Assembly (NCBI GenBank): GCA_964422925.1
Contig: CAYRDC010000021.1
Coordinates: 1 to 41,930, forward strand
Direction: 5' to 3'
Origin: CAYRDC01 sp964422925
GTDB taxonomy: Bacteria > Bacteroidota > Bacteroidia > Chitinophagales > S012-47
DNA: 41,930 bases
Shown here: piece after piece, positions 24,743 through 33,800 of the stretch
How the letters are laid out: every line of letters starts with the position of its first letter
How positions within the stretch are numbered: the stretch's first letter is position 1
Notes under the pieces: model-generated
Seen by the model: the letters and a program-made list of their open reading frames with translations, nothing else
The model's database searches: none
What the model was told of the DNA's origin: nothing
Made by a program: the position numbers and the translations under genes

Positions 24743-25561
24743 ATGAGAAAAACCGTATTGATTACCGGGGCTTCTTCAGGAATCGGGAAAGCCACGGCTT
24801 GGTATTTCCAGAAAAAAGGATGGCGCGTTGCCGCTACGATGCGGAACCCGGAAAATGAAAAGGAGCTCAGTCAACTGGATGGCGTGCAGTTATTCCGCCT
24901 TGATGTGCAGGATGCGGACAGCATACGCCAGGCCGTTGAATCAGCGATAAAAGTATTCGGAAGGATTGATGTGCTGGTGAACAATGCCGGGTACGGTACC
25001 CTGGGCCCCTTTGAGGCATCAACCCCGGAACAAGTGGAAAGGCAATTCGATGTAAACGTCCTGGGCCTGATGCGTGTAACACGGGAAATCCTGCCGCATT
25101 TTCGTCACAACCGGTCCGGCACCATCATTAACATTTCGTCCATTGGAGGACGGACTACCTTTCCCTTGTACAGCCTGTATCATGGCACGAAGTGGGCCGT
25201 GGAGGGGTTCAGCGAATCCCTGCAATATGAATTGCGTCCCCTGGGCATCCGGGTTCGGCTTATTGAGCCGGGAGCCATTAAAACCGATTTTTACACACGC
25301 TCCGTGGATGTGCTGCGCAGGGAAGGGCTGAATGATTATGATGATTTGTTGGAAAAGCTGCCGCCTTTTTATAACCGGGCGGGAGAGAAGGCGCCTGGCC
25401 CGGAAATCGTTGCCCGGAAAATATACCGCGCAGCCATTTCCCGTTCCTGGCGTTTGCGCTATCCGGTAGGGAAGGAGAGATACTTAGTGCTTCTTCCGCG
25501 CAAATGGATGCCGGAATCCTGGTATTTTGCCATGACCCGGAAAGCTTTGAAAATAAAGTAA
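24743..25561 (+). CDS. Short-chain dehydrogenase/reductase
   Basis: This 272-residue SDR has the cofactor loop ITGASSGIGKATAWYFQKKG, then LDVQDADSI and LVNNAGYGTLGPFE. The catalytic region is NISSIGGRTTFPLYSLYHGTK with Y-x-x-x-K. The loop IEPGAIKTDFY follows. The C-terminal part with YRAAISRSWRLRYPVG resembles the 17-beta-hydroxysteroid or retinol dehydrogenase-like SDR group. The substrate cannot be told. It is transcribed alone from the pyrF divergent interval and ends 8 bases from the convergent nifU gene. Confidence 0.92.
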   Translation: MRKTVLITGASSGIGKATAWYFQKKGWRVAATMRNPENEKELSQLDGVQLFRLDVQDADSIRQAVESAIKVFGRIDVLVNNAGYGTLGPFEASTPEQVERQFDVNVLGLMRVTREILPHFRHNRSGTIINISSIGGRTTFPLYSLYHGTKWAVEGFSESLQYELRPLGIRVRLIEPGAIKTDFYTRSVDVLRREGLNDYDDLLEKLPPFYNRAGEKAPGPEIVARKIYRAAISRSWRLRYPVGKERYLVLLPRKWMPESWYFAMTRKALKIK

Positions 25562-25569
25562 AAGGTTAT

Positions 25570-25818
25570 TCAGGCAGGAAGGTTTACCACCTCGATGGCT
25601 TTCAGGTCCGGAAGCGTTTTGCGAATACTTTCTTCCACACCCGCTTTCAGCGTCATAAAACTCATGGGGCAGGTGATGCAATTACCCAGCAGGCGGACTC
25701 TAACTACCTGGTCGCTGGTAATATCCACCAGTTCAATATTTCCTCCGTCCTTCATCAGGTACGGGCGGATGCTTTCCAGCGCTTTTTCCACTTGCTCTGT
25801 AATTGAAAGGTTTTTCAT
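25570..25818 (-). CDS. NifU C-terminal domain protein (Fe-S carrier)
   Basis: This 82-residue protein is a stand-alone NifU-like domain (PF01106 type). It carries the C-x-x-C iron-sulfur motif in LLGNCITCPMSFMTLKAGVE and ends with IEVVNLPA. Such Nfu-type carriers hold a 4Fe-4S cluster, usually between two monomers, and pass it to apo-proteins. The gene overlaps the end of mrp by 4 bases, so the two are translationally coupled. That is consistent with a joint role in Fe-S cluster delivery. Confidence 0.94.
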   Translation of the reverse strand: MKNLSITEQVEKALESIRPYLMKDGGNIELVDITSDQVVRVRLLGNCITCPMSFMTLKAGVEESIRKTLPDLKAIEVVNLPA

Positions 25819-26915
25819 CCGTTTTGAATTTCCACTTTGCGGGTAGCTTCCCGGGTGGCGTTCCGGATAGAAACCTGCTGAGCTACCGCATGAGCAAGAT
25901 CTTCAAAAGCTTTACGGGTTATGGCATCTTCCTGCAATACAGCCGGCAGGCCATTGTCCCCGCCTTCGCGGATGTCCTGAACCAGCGGAATGGCTCCGAG
26001 GTAGGGGATACCGGCATCTTCAGCCAGCTGACGGCCTCCGTCCTTGCCGAAAATATAATACTTGTTTTCAGGAAGTTCAGCGGGGGTAAACCAGGCCATA
26101 TTTTCCACCAGGCCCAGTACCGGCACATTGATCTGATCCAGCGTAAACATGGCAATGGCTTTGCGCGCATCCGCCATGGCTACTTTTTGCGGTGTGGTTA
26201 CAATGACCGCTCCGGTTACCGGAACCGTTTGCACCAGCGTAAGATGAATGTCGCCTGTGCCCGGGGGCAGGTCAAGGATCAAGTAATCCAGCTCACCCCA
26301 ATGCACGTCCGTGATAAATTGTTGCAGTGCTGAAGTAGCCATCGGCCCGCGCCAGACAATGGCTTGCTTTTCATCTACCAGGAACCCAATGGACAAGACC
26401 TTTACCCCGTTTTTCTCCACGGGCATCAGGTAATCTTTTCCATTCACCTCGCCAATAACCGGACGGGCGGTGCTTAATCCCATCATCAGCGGGATGGACG
26501 GGCCGTAAATATCGGCATCCAGCAATCCTACCCGGGCCCCTGTGGCCGCAAGGCCGAGGGCCAGGTTTACGGAAATAGTCGATTTACCCACCCCGCCTTT
26601 CCCGGAAGCTACAGCAATAATATTTTGCACACCGGGTAGCAATTCCTGCTGCTGGCGCATGGTAGTGACCCTGGAGTCAAAGTGTACATGAATCTCCAGC
26701 GGCTCCTCAATATGGCGCGACACCGCTCCGCGGATATCTTGCTCAATCTGGCTCTTCAACGGGCAGGCCGGGGTGGTCAGAACGATTTCAATATCAGCAC
26801 GATTTCCTTCAATATGGATTTCTCCAACCATATTGAGTGATACCAGGTCTTTCCCAAAATCGGGGTCCATCACCTCCTTCAGTGCGGTCAATATCTGCTC
26901 TTTGCTTACCGGCAT
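25815..26915 (-). CDS. mrp: Mrp/NBP35 family Fe-S carrier ATPase
   Basis: This 366-residue protein has an N-terminal MIP18/DUF59 domain (LKEVMDPDFGKDLVSLNMV, TTPACPLKSQIE) and a ParA-type ATPase domain. The ATPase shows the deviant Walker A VASGKGGVGKSTISVNLAL, then LLDADIYGPSIPLMMG, LDYLILDLPPGTGD and TTPQKVAMADARKAI. In the usual family a CPxC pair lies in the segment after ENMA and holds a bridging cluster. Here the stretch reads ENMAWFTPAELPENKYYIF, with no cysteine. I recall this as typical for Bacteroidetes, so cluster binding, if any, must use other residues. It overlaps nifU. Confidence 0.93.
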   Translation of the reverse strand: MPVSKEQILTALKEVMDPDFGKDLVSLNMVGEIHIEGNRADIEIVLTTPACPLKSQIEQDIRGAVSRHIEEPLEIHVHFDSRVTTMRQQQELLPGVQNIIAVASGKGGVGKSTISVNLALGLAATGARVGLLDADIYGPSIPLMMGLSTARPVIGEVNGKDYLMPVEKNGVKVLSIGFLVDEKQAIVWRGPMATSALQQFITDVHWGELDYLILDLPPGTGDIHLTLVQTVPVTGAVIVTTPQKVAMADARKAIAMFTLDQINVPVLGLVENMAWFTPAELPENKYYIFGKDGGRQLAEDAGIPYLGAIPLVQDIREGGDNGLPAVLQEDAITRKAFEDLAHAVAQQVSIRNATREATRKVEIQNG

Positions 26916-26977
26916 GTCAGGGCTTTTGTTTTAAAAGGTAAAGGTAAGAATTACAATGCAGGATAGGCCGAAAGGGT

Positions 26978-28051
26978 TCACTCCCCCGGGGTGTAATCAA
27001 AGAATTTTATGGTATTGCCGTTTTCGACATAACGCACTACCTGGCCGTCCAGCCGGAAGGAAATTATTTTCTGGGTGCTTACTTCGAAGGCGTTGCCGGC
27101 TTTCCAGCCCTTGAGGCGGTTGTCCAGGTCCGTATAAACCAGCATTTCATCCTCGACCTTAAGATCCGCAGGCCAGAAAGGTTCGACCGGTGAGATTTTC
27201 CCTTTGTAGAAGACCCGTAAAAACCCGGCTTCGTCTTCCCAGGCAACCAGTCGGTCTTTTATTATAAAATGATCCGGCCAGAAATCAGCCAGGGTAAATA
27301 TCTGCCGGTCGTAATACAGGCGCATGGCCCCGTCCGCCTCTTCCCATAAAATCATATTATCTCCGGTGTAATACTGGCTGGGGCGTTGTTCAGACAGTGT
27401 GGCCAGTGTACCCTTGTAAAACACCTTAAAAATGTCATATTCATCGATCCAGGCACAAAGGTTAGTGGAAGATTGATAGCTGAATGGCGGGCGGTATTCC
27501 AGGCTATAGGCTTGGCCATTCCAGAAAGCTTTGAGTTCTTCCGTAGCACTGACCCATGCCAGCAGGTTCGACCCGGCCTTCATCGAAAGGGGCGGTTCAT
27601 AATCCAGGCTCATTATTTTGCCCTGCCAGTAGACTTTAAAAATGGCATCGGCCCCGGTCCAGGCCACCAGGCTGTCGCTATAGGTGTAAGGCACGTCTGT
27701 CCATGGAATCAATGTGATTTTTTTACCTTCTTCAAACAAGGTAACCTGCCCGTAATCGGAAATCAGCAGGAATTTGCGGCCATTGTATAAATTCCTGGGC
27801 CTGGACATGTTCAGGTCGAAGGTATTGCCCTGGTAATACACTTTCAGATCCCCTCCATGGTCCACCCAGGCTATATTGTTCCAGCCGATGGCATAGGATT
27901 GAACCGGAAGGTATTCCACCAGGCGAATGGTACCGTGATCGTAGATATAGAATTGCTGCCTGGTATCGCGATAGGTAGACAAATGCTGGGAAGCACCCAT
28001 TTGGGTGATGGCGAAAAGAAAAAAGGCAAAAAATGAATAGCGGACGGGCAT
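26978..28051 (-). CDS. Secreted protein of about 33-residue tandem repeats (propeller-like)
   Basis: This 357-residue protein has a signal peptide (SFFAFFLFAITQMG, cut near ASQ) and then, from about residue 58 to the end, eight or nine repeats of about 33 residues. Each unit has a hydrophobic strand with AW or LW, an acidic turn, and a strand of the type FKVFYKG or LRVFYKG. Clear copies start at NNIAWVDHGG, SLVAWTGADA, NLLAWVSATE, NLCAWIDEYD, MILWEEADG and RLVAWEDEAG. The regular strand pattern and aromatic content suggest a beta-propeller or solenoid. I recognise no named family. The chosen start is the ATG before PVRYSFFAF. It stands 62 bases upstream of mrp on the same strand. Confidence 0.82.
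   Translation of the reverse strand: MPVRYSFFAFFLFAITQMGASQHLSTYRDTRQQFYIYDHGTIRLVEYLPVQSYAIGWNNIAWVDHGGDLKVYYQGNTFDLNMSRPRNLYNGRKFLLISDYGQVTLFEEGKKITLIPWTDVPYTYSDSLVAWTGADAIFKVYWQGKIMSLDYEPPLSMKAGSNLLAWVSATEELKAFWNGQAYSLEYRPPFSYQSSTNLCAWIDEYDIFKVFYKGTLATLSEQRPSQYYTGDNMILWEEADGAMRLYYDRQIFTLADFWPDHFIIKDRLVAWEDEAGFLRVFYKGKISPVEPFWPADLKVEDEMLVYTDLDNRLKGWKAGNAFEVSTQKIISFRLDGQVVRYVENGNTIKFFDYTPGE
26981..27880 (-). repeat. Eight to nine tandem protein repeats of about 33 residues
   Basis: The coding region of the secreted repeat protein holds diverged tandem units of roughly 100 bases. The shared core is A/L-W-x(5-7)-hydrophobic-K/R-V/A/L-F/Y-Y/W-x-G. Units 2, 8 and 9 (LLISDYGQVT, MLVYTDLDNR and VVRYVENGNT) are weaker. 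The repeats are seen at protein level, not as DNA identity. Confidence 0.7.
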
Positions 28052-28117
28052 ACTTGCGCGTTGACAGGCCACCGGTTTAACAAAGATTCACGGTTAATAA
28101 ACCAATAAAAAAGCGAT

Positions 28118-28169
28118 CTTGTTGTTTAATAAAACGGTTGATTGATAATTCTTGCATTAATTCAACAAG
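28118..28169. promoter_or_regulatory. Inverted repeat upstream of the HTH gene
   Basis: CTTGTTG (28118-28124) and CAACAAG (28163-28169) form a 7-bp inverted repeat spaced by 38 bases in the divergent interval before the small HTH gene (start 28210). It could be an operator. The spacing is wide and the arms short, so chance is likely enough. Confidence 0.2.
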
Positions 28170-28209
28170 TTTACTACTTTACGCCATTATTTACACCAAA
28201 TAACGAACG

Positions 28210-28464
28210 ATGCTGATTTCTTTTGAAGAATTGCGGAGGATTAAGGACAGTTTACCAGACGGAAGCATGCACAAAATTGCGGAAGACCTTGGAGTGAGTG
28301 TGGAAACGGTCCGCAATTATTTTGGTGGCTATAATTTTACCGAGGGCGCCCCTACCGGCATCCATCTTGAAAAAGGTTTTCATGGTGGATATGTGCGTAT
28401 CGAGGATACCCGTATCCTGGATGCAGCCATGGATCTGCTGGAAGAGGCAGAGGCCTCGGAGTAA
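28210..28464 (+). CDS. Small helix-turn-helix DNA-binding protein
   Basis: This 84-residue protein has an N-terminal helix-turn-helix of the kind HKIAEDLGVSVETVRNYFGG (residues 21-40), where VSVETVRNYF is the likely recognition helix. A short conserved-looking stretch rich in glycine follows (GAPTGIHLEKGFHGGYVRIED). An acidic C-terminal helix ends in LLEEAEASE. I have seen this layout as a conserved Bacteroidetes protein of unassigned role. A small DNA-binding protein, possibly autoregulatory, is the best guess. It lies alone on the plus strand and ends before a shared terminator at 28572-28588. Confidence 0.8.
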   Translation: MLISFEELRRIKDSLPDGSMHKIAEDLGVSVETVRNYFGGYNFTEGAPTGIHLEKGFHGGYVRIEDTRILDAAMDLLEEAEASE

Positions 28465-28571
28465 AAAAGGCCCGGAAAAAACTTTATTATTTCGCAGGGG
28501 GAATTCGTATAGAATTCAGCAAGGAAAGTACATGCCGGCAGAATTCCGGTAATGTAAGGATATAAAAGAAA

Positions 28572-28594
28572 CCCCGCCATTGGCGGGGCTTTTA
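28572..28594. terminator. Bidirectional terminator between the HTH gene and the EF-G2-like gene
   Basis: A perfect 7-bp stem CCCCGCC/GGCGGGG (28572-28578 with 28582-28588, loop ATT) is followed by TTTT-A-TTTT on the plus strand and preceded by an A-rich stretch for the minus strand. It separates two convergent genes. Confidence 0.85.
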
Positions 28595-28611
28595 TTTTGC
28601 CTTTTCCTGTA

Positions 28612-30741
28612 TCAGGCATTCGCAGTTTCCTGCTGGTATTCAGCTACCAGTTGCTGCTGAAGGTCGAAGGGAACCTGGGCATATTCGGAAAATTTCCTGG
28701 AATGTTTTGCCCTGCCCTGCGAAACAGAACGCAAAGCACTGCTGTACTTATAGAGTTCCATTAAAGGCACCTTGGCCACTATTTTCTGGTAATGCCTTTC
28801 CGCATCGATGCCCTGGATAATGGCTCTGCGTGTTTGCAGGTCACTCATCACATCTCCCATTATCTCTTCCGGGCAAAGGACCTCCACTTCATAGATTGGC
28901 TCCAGCAGTTTGGGATCAGCTTGTTTGAAGCCTTCACGGAAGGCCATCATACTGGCCGTTTTAAAAGCCATATCATTGGAATCCACCGGGTGCATCTTAC
29001 CGTCATAAATGCAAACCCTTACATCCCTTACATAGGAACCTGTCAGGGGTCCGTCCTGCATCTTTTCCATGATCCCTTTCAGAATGGCGCCCATAAATTT
29101 TGAATCGATGGCACCCCCTACAATGCAGTTGTAGAAAGCCAGTTTGCCGCCCCAGGGCAGGTCATGGATATCTTTTGACCGTACCGTAAGGTCAGTGGGA
29201 TCCGGCATTCCGTCATGATAAGGTTCAATGCGCATATGCACTTCCGCGAACTGGCCGGCCCCCCCGGTTTGTTTCTTGTGCCGGTACATCGTATTCACGC
29301 TTTTCTGGATCGTTTCCCGGAAGGGGATCTTCGGCTTGATAAACTCTACATGGAGTTTGTAGACATGCTCCAGTTTCCATTTCACAATCTGCAAATGCAA
29401 TTCTCCCTGCCCGCTGATGAGGGTTTGCTTCAGTTCTGCTGATTGTTCCACTCTCAAGGAGGGATCCTCGGCCGTAAGGGTATTCAAAGCCATAGCCACT
29501 TTTTCTTCTTCCCCTTTGGCGGTAGCCTGCACGGCAGTGCGGATGTTCGGTTCAGGAAACTCAATGGGCGGAATGACCGCTTTGCTGCTTTTTTTGTGCA
29601 GGGTGTTATTGGTGTGTGTACCTTTCAGCTTAACGGTGGCGCCAATGTCTCCGGCCACCAACTGCGTAACGCTTTCCCGGTTCTTTCCCTGCATGATAAA
29701 CAACTGGTTCAGCCGCTCTGTGGTACTTGTTTGCGCGTTTACCAGGTCATCGCCCACCTTGACGGTGCCGGAATAGACTTTAAAGAAAGACATTTCACCC
29801 AGGTGAGGTTCGGAGATGGTTTTATAAACAAACAAAACCGGTTCACCGTCCGGGGAACAGGCCAGGGTATTGCCGTCTTCCAGTTGTACCGGGGGCCGGT
29901 CGGTGGCGCTGGGAGCCACATTGTCAATGAATCCCATCAACCGGCCGCTGCCCATATTGTGCTTGGCGGATACGCAAAAAACCGGGAATAACTCATGGTT
30001 CATCATAGCCTGTTTCAGGCCTTTCCGCATTTCATCCTCATCCAGCGTACCTTTTTCGAAATACAACTCCATCAGGGCCTCATCATTTTCAGCGACTGAT
30101 TCCACCAGGTCGTTATGCAGCTTTTCCGCTTTTTCCTTTTCGCTGTCGGGAATGGGAATCTTTTCCGGTTTCCCTCCATCTGCAGGAAATTTATAGGCAG
30201 TCATTTTCAGCACGTCCACAATGGTGTTAAATCCTGCTCCCTGGTTCAGCGGATATTGAATAACGGTTACCCCGTTGCCAAAACGGCTGCGCGCCTGTTC
30301 CACTGTGGTATCGAAATCCGATTTTTCATGATCCAGATGGTTTACTGCAATGATCATGGGGGTTTGAAAACGTTCGGCATATTCCCAGGTGATTTCAGTT
30401 CCTACTTCAACGCCAAACTGGGCATTCAATACCATCACTCCGGTATCGGCCACCTTTAGCGCGGAAATAACTTCCCCGATAAAGTCTTCAAAACCCGGAG
30501 TGTCAATGATATTGATTTTGTATCCCCGCCAGTTGCAATGCATCAGGGTTGAAAAAATGGAATTGGTTCTTTCATGTTCCACTTCCGTGTAATCAGATAC
30601 CGTGTTTTTATCTTCCACCGTACCCCTTCTGTTGATCATACCCGACTCGAACAGCATGGTTTCAGCCAGTGTCGTTTTTCCGGAACCGGCATGACCCAGC
30701 AACACTACATTTTTAATATGCTTGTCATCAAATTCTGCCAT
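28612..30741 (-). CDS. EF-G paralogue (EF-G2-like) with altered GTPase motifs
   Basis: This 709-residue translation factor has all EF-G domains: G domain to about residue 285, domain II near PVLFVYKTISEPHLGEM, and domains III-V through GGAGQFAEVHM and QGRAKHSRKFSEY. Key GTPase residues differ from canonical EF-G. The P loop reads GHAGSGKT (16-23). The switch I box has ERTNSIFST in place of RGITI. The switch II box is DTPGFEDF with Phe84 in place of the catalytic His of DTPGHVDF. The guanine-specificity motif is NHLD (134-137) in place of NKxD. It therefore resembles Bacteroides EF-G2, reported as an EF-G paralogue without GTPase activity that supports growth under starvation-like conditions. 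The main fusA is not in the window. It is monocistronic. Confidence 0.92.
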   Translation of the reverse strand: MAEFDDKHIKNVVLLGHAGSGKTTLAETMLFESGMINRRGTVEDKNTVSDYTEVEHERTNSIFSTLMHCNWRGYKINIIDTPGFEDFIGEVISALKVADTGVMVLNAQFGVEVGTEITWEYAERFQTPMIIAVNHLDHEKSDFDTTVEQARSRFGNGVTVIQYPLNQGAGFNTIVDVLKMTAYKFPADGGKPEKIPIPDSEKEKAEKLHNDLVESVAENDEALMELYFEKGTLDEDEMRKGLKQAMMNHELFPVFCVSAKHNMGSGRLMGFIDNVAPSATDRPPVQLEDGNTLACSPDGEPVLFVYKTISEPHLGEMSFFKVYSGTVKVGDDLVNAQTSTTERLNQLFIMQGKNRESVTQLVAGDIGATVKLKGTHTNNTLHKKSSKAVIPPIEFPEPNIRTAVQATAKGEEEKVAMALNTLTAEDPSLRVEQSAELKQTLISGQGELHLQIVKWKLEHVYKLHVEFIKPKIPFRETIQKSVNTMYRHKKQTGGAGQFAEVHMRIEPYHDGMPDPTDLTVRSKDIHDLPWGGKLAFYNCIVGGAIDSKFMGAILKGIMEKMQDGPLTGSYVRDVRVCIYDGKMHPVDSNDMAFKTASMMAFREGFKQADPKLLEPIYEVEVLCPEEIMGDVMSDLQTRRAIIQGIDAERHYQKIVAKVPLMELYKYSSALRSVSQGRAKHSRKFSEYAQVPFDLQQQLVAEYQQETANA

Positions 30742-30866
30742 TTTCTACCAGTTTTTCAGGATAATAAATTGGTTTTCAATCAGGGCGTGTAAACTTAATA
30801 AATCCGGTAAACTTGATGAAGGATATTCCCAGCCCTTTGCATGAAAATGAGAGGATATAAACAGAC

Positions 30867-33800
30867 TTACCGGATCAGGGTAAGGTTACCTTTTTTGCTG
30901 ACTTCCTCGTTCAGGTAGTTATGCGCCCTGACCAGATAAATGTATGTGCCGATTTCCTGAAGCTGGCCTTTATAATATCCGTTCCACCCGGTATTGGGGT
31001 CGGTGGTTGTAAATATTTTTTGTCCCCAACGGTTATAAATGGTAAACTCATCAAGCAGGAGCCCACCTGTCAGTATGATGCGGTATTCATCGTTCAGCCC
31101 GTCTCCGTTGGGCGAGAAAGCGGTGGGGGCTATGATGCCTTTTTCCTCTATCACCACGATGGTTACCGAATCAGTGCTTGTGCACCTGTTTGCGTCTGTT
31201 ACGGTCAGGGTGTAGGTGGTGGTTTGCAGGGGATTGGCCATGGGGTTGGCCACCAATGGATTATCGAGCGATCCGGAAGGAGTCCACAGGTAAAGCATCC
31301 CGCCTGAGCCATTGAGTTGAATGCTTTGTCCGATAAAAATCGTATCGCTTTGCCCGGCATCGGCATTGGGCAGGTTATTCACGGTAACCGTAGTATTTAA
31401 CACACTGCTGCAGCCGGCCGCGTCTGTGACAGTGACCGTGTAGATGGTAGTCACAGCCGGAGAAGCCCAAGGGCTGGCCGCTGTTGGATCCGACAGGTCT
31501 GCCGGTGGCGACCATTGGTAAACCACACCACCCGAAGCATGCAGCCGGGCCGTATCTCCTAAGCAAATGGCCGTATCCGTACTTATAGCAGGGGTGAAAT
31601 TATCAATGGCAATGGTCACAGAGTCCCGTATAGTGCACCCGCTGGCGGAAGTAGTGCTTACCGTATAGGTAATGGTGTTGGCTGGGTTGGCCAGCGGGTT
31701 GGCAACAGCTGGGTCATTAAGGCCGGTGGCTGGTGCCCATATAAACTGGAAACTGCCCGGAGGGGGCGGGGTTATGGTAAACCGACTGTTGACACGCTGG
31801 TTGTAAATAAATTGCGGGGTGCTGAAATTACAGCCGCTTTGGCCGGTTCCGTAGTTCCGGACCATGGAATTGAATGGCGTGGAGTGGGTTTTCAGGTTAT
31901 CGGTGCTGTTTAACGGGCTGCCATTGGGATTGTCCCAGCAAATCTGAACCACCAGGTTGGATGAACCATCCCAGTCAAACGGGTTGGTCAGGGTAAAGGT
32001 GTTCCATCCGCTTACCGTGTTGTAAGCGGTGTTGCTGTACACCAGGTAAGGCGCACTTTCCCAACTAAACACATTCAGCGTGTTGTCTGAAGTGCAACCC
32101 ATGTAAATGCTGAAATTCTCAACCGGCACAGAGCTGTTTTTCGTAGCCAGTTCGAAAGCATATTCCGTAATGACCCCCGAAGTCATTCCCAATGCCTGCA
32201 ATTCCTGGGCAGTGTACAGTATCTGAAATTGCATGTCTTCCGAATTTCCCGGGAACATTGAAGCCGGGGAAGATATGGTTCCTCCGCCCAGTTCATAAGT
32301 GACGGGGGTGCCGCTGACAAGGGTTCCGTTGGTTCCGCAATTCAGGCTCAATGGGGGCGGATATCCGAAAGCCTGCGCATTCAATTGGACGGGAGCCGGG
32401 TTGCAAAGGAATGTATCAGGAGTTACTGAAATTTTAGTGGTATCCACGTCAATAATTATGTCGGCTGTACCGATGCACCCGTTGTTATCGGCCGTTACGG
32501 TATAATGAACCGGTGCGGTAATGCCGGAAACCACCGGGTTCGGGGAATTTGGGTCTGAAAGCCCGTAGGCCGGGGTCCAGTTGATATTGATTCCGGCCAG
32601 GGTTTTACTGCATACGGTAAACCGCATATCCGGGCGGTCCGCGCTTTGGGTTGCATTAACCAACGAGCAACCAAGGGTATTGTCAAAGAAATCATAAACC
32701 ACTGAATTATAAGTGGTCGGGGTAAAATACACGTCATCGTCATCCGACCAGGCGCTGTTGTCAAAACAAATTTCTATCAACAGGTTGGAATACCCGTCCC
32801 AGTCATAAGGCAGGTCCAGCCCAAAGTTGTTCCAGCCGGAGGTTGTGCTGATGGTTTTCGGGCCGAATACGGGATACAATCCGCTGGTGAATTGTTTGGG
32901 CAGGGTGTCCATGTCGGTGCACCCGATGGAAATGGTAAAGTTGTTATAAGGAAGAGAACTCATTTTATTAGCCACCTTAAAAGCCAGGGCGGTAATGGTT
33001 CCACCTTCTAAGCCCGCGCTGTGCAATTCCCCGGCCCGGTAAAGTATTTGCATCCGTGAATCCTCAAACGCCCCTTCAAAAGGAGTAGGCAGCCCGGTGG
33101 AACCAGTTCCGGCCCCTATGGATTTGGTGATGCTGTTACCAGAGCAGGTGCCTGTATTAGGGGCGCATTCCCCAGGTGTAGAAAATACTTCCAGCGGTAG
33201 CGAATCCTCCGGGCATACAAAAGTACCGGGCGACTTTATGGCAATTCGCGGTACCTCACCCTGTACCACGATGGTAGTACTATCCCTGACCACACATCCA
33301 TCTTTTGAAGTGATTTTGATTTTATACGTGGTGGTTGTGAGCGGAGTGGCCATAGGATTCGGCCCGTTGGGGGTGTCCAGGCTGTCTGACGGATTCCATT
33401 GCCAGGTATAAGGGGCATTGGAGGAATCGGCCCAAACCAAAATCTGGCTGCTTTCAAACTTGCAAATCGTATCGCCCGGGCTGATGCTGTGGCTAAAGCT
33501 TGGCACTACGGTTACAGTTATGGAATCATCCACGTTGCAGTTGCTCAGCACATGATAGACCGTGGACTGGGTTGGCGCAACCAAAATCCAGGAACTGTCC
33601 GGTGCGGCTCCCACAATACCGGTTGTCGGAGTCCATGTAAAATGTGAACCTCCATAAACCGATAGCTTTTGTGGACCTCCGGCCACACAATATTTTACAT
33701 CACCACTGGTTTTGATGGTTTGGTCAACAATAATGATGAAGGCATAGGTCTGCTGGCCTACCATTGGACAGGCATTGTCTTTCACCGTTACAATAAAAAA

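Noticed and set aside
28500..28548. Three GAATTC words within about 50 bases, partly as an inverted repeat
   Set aside because: The spacing is irregular, there is no flanking conservation to see, and a normal terminator follows, so chance is the simplest reading.
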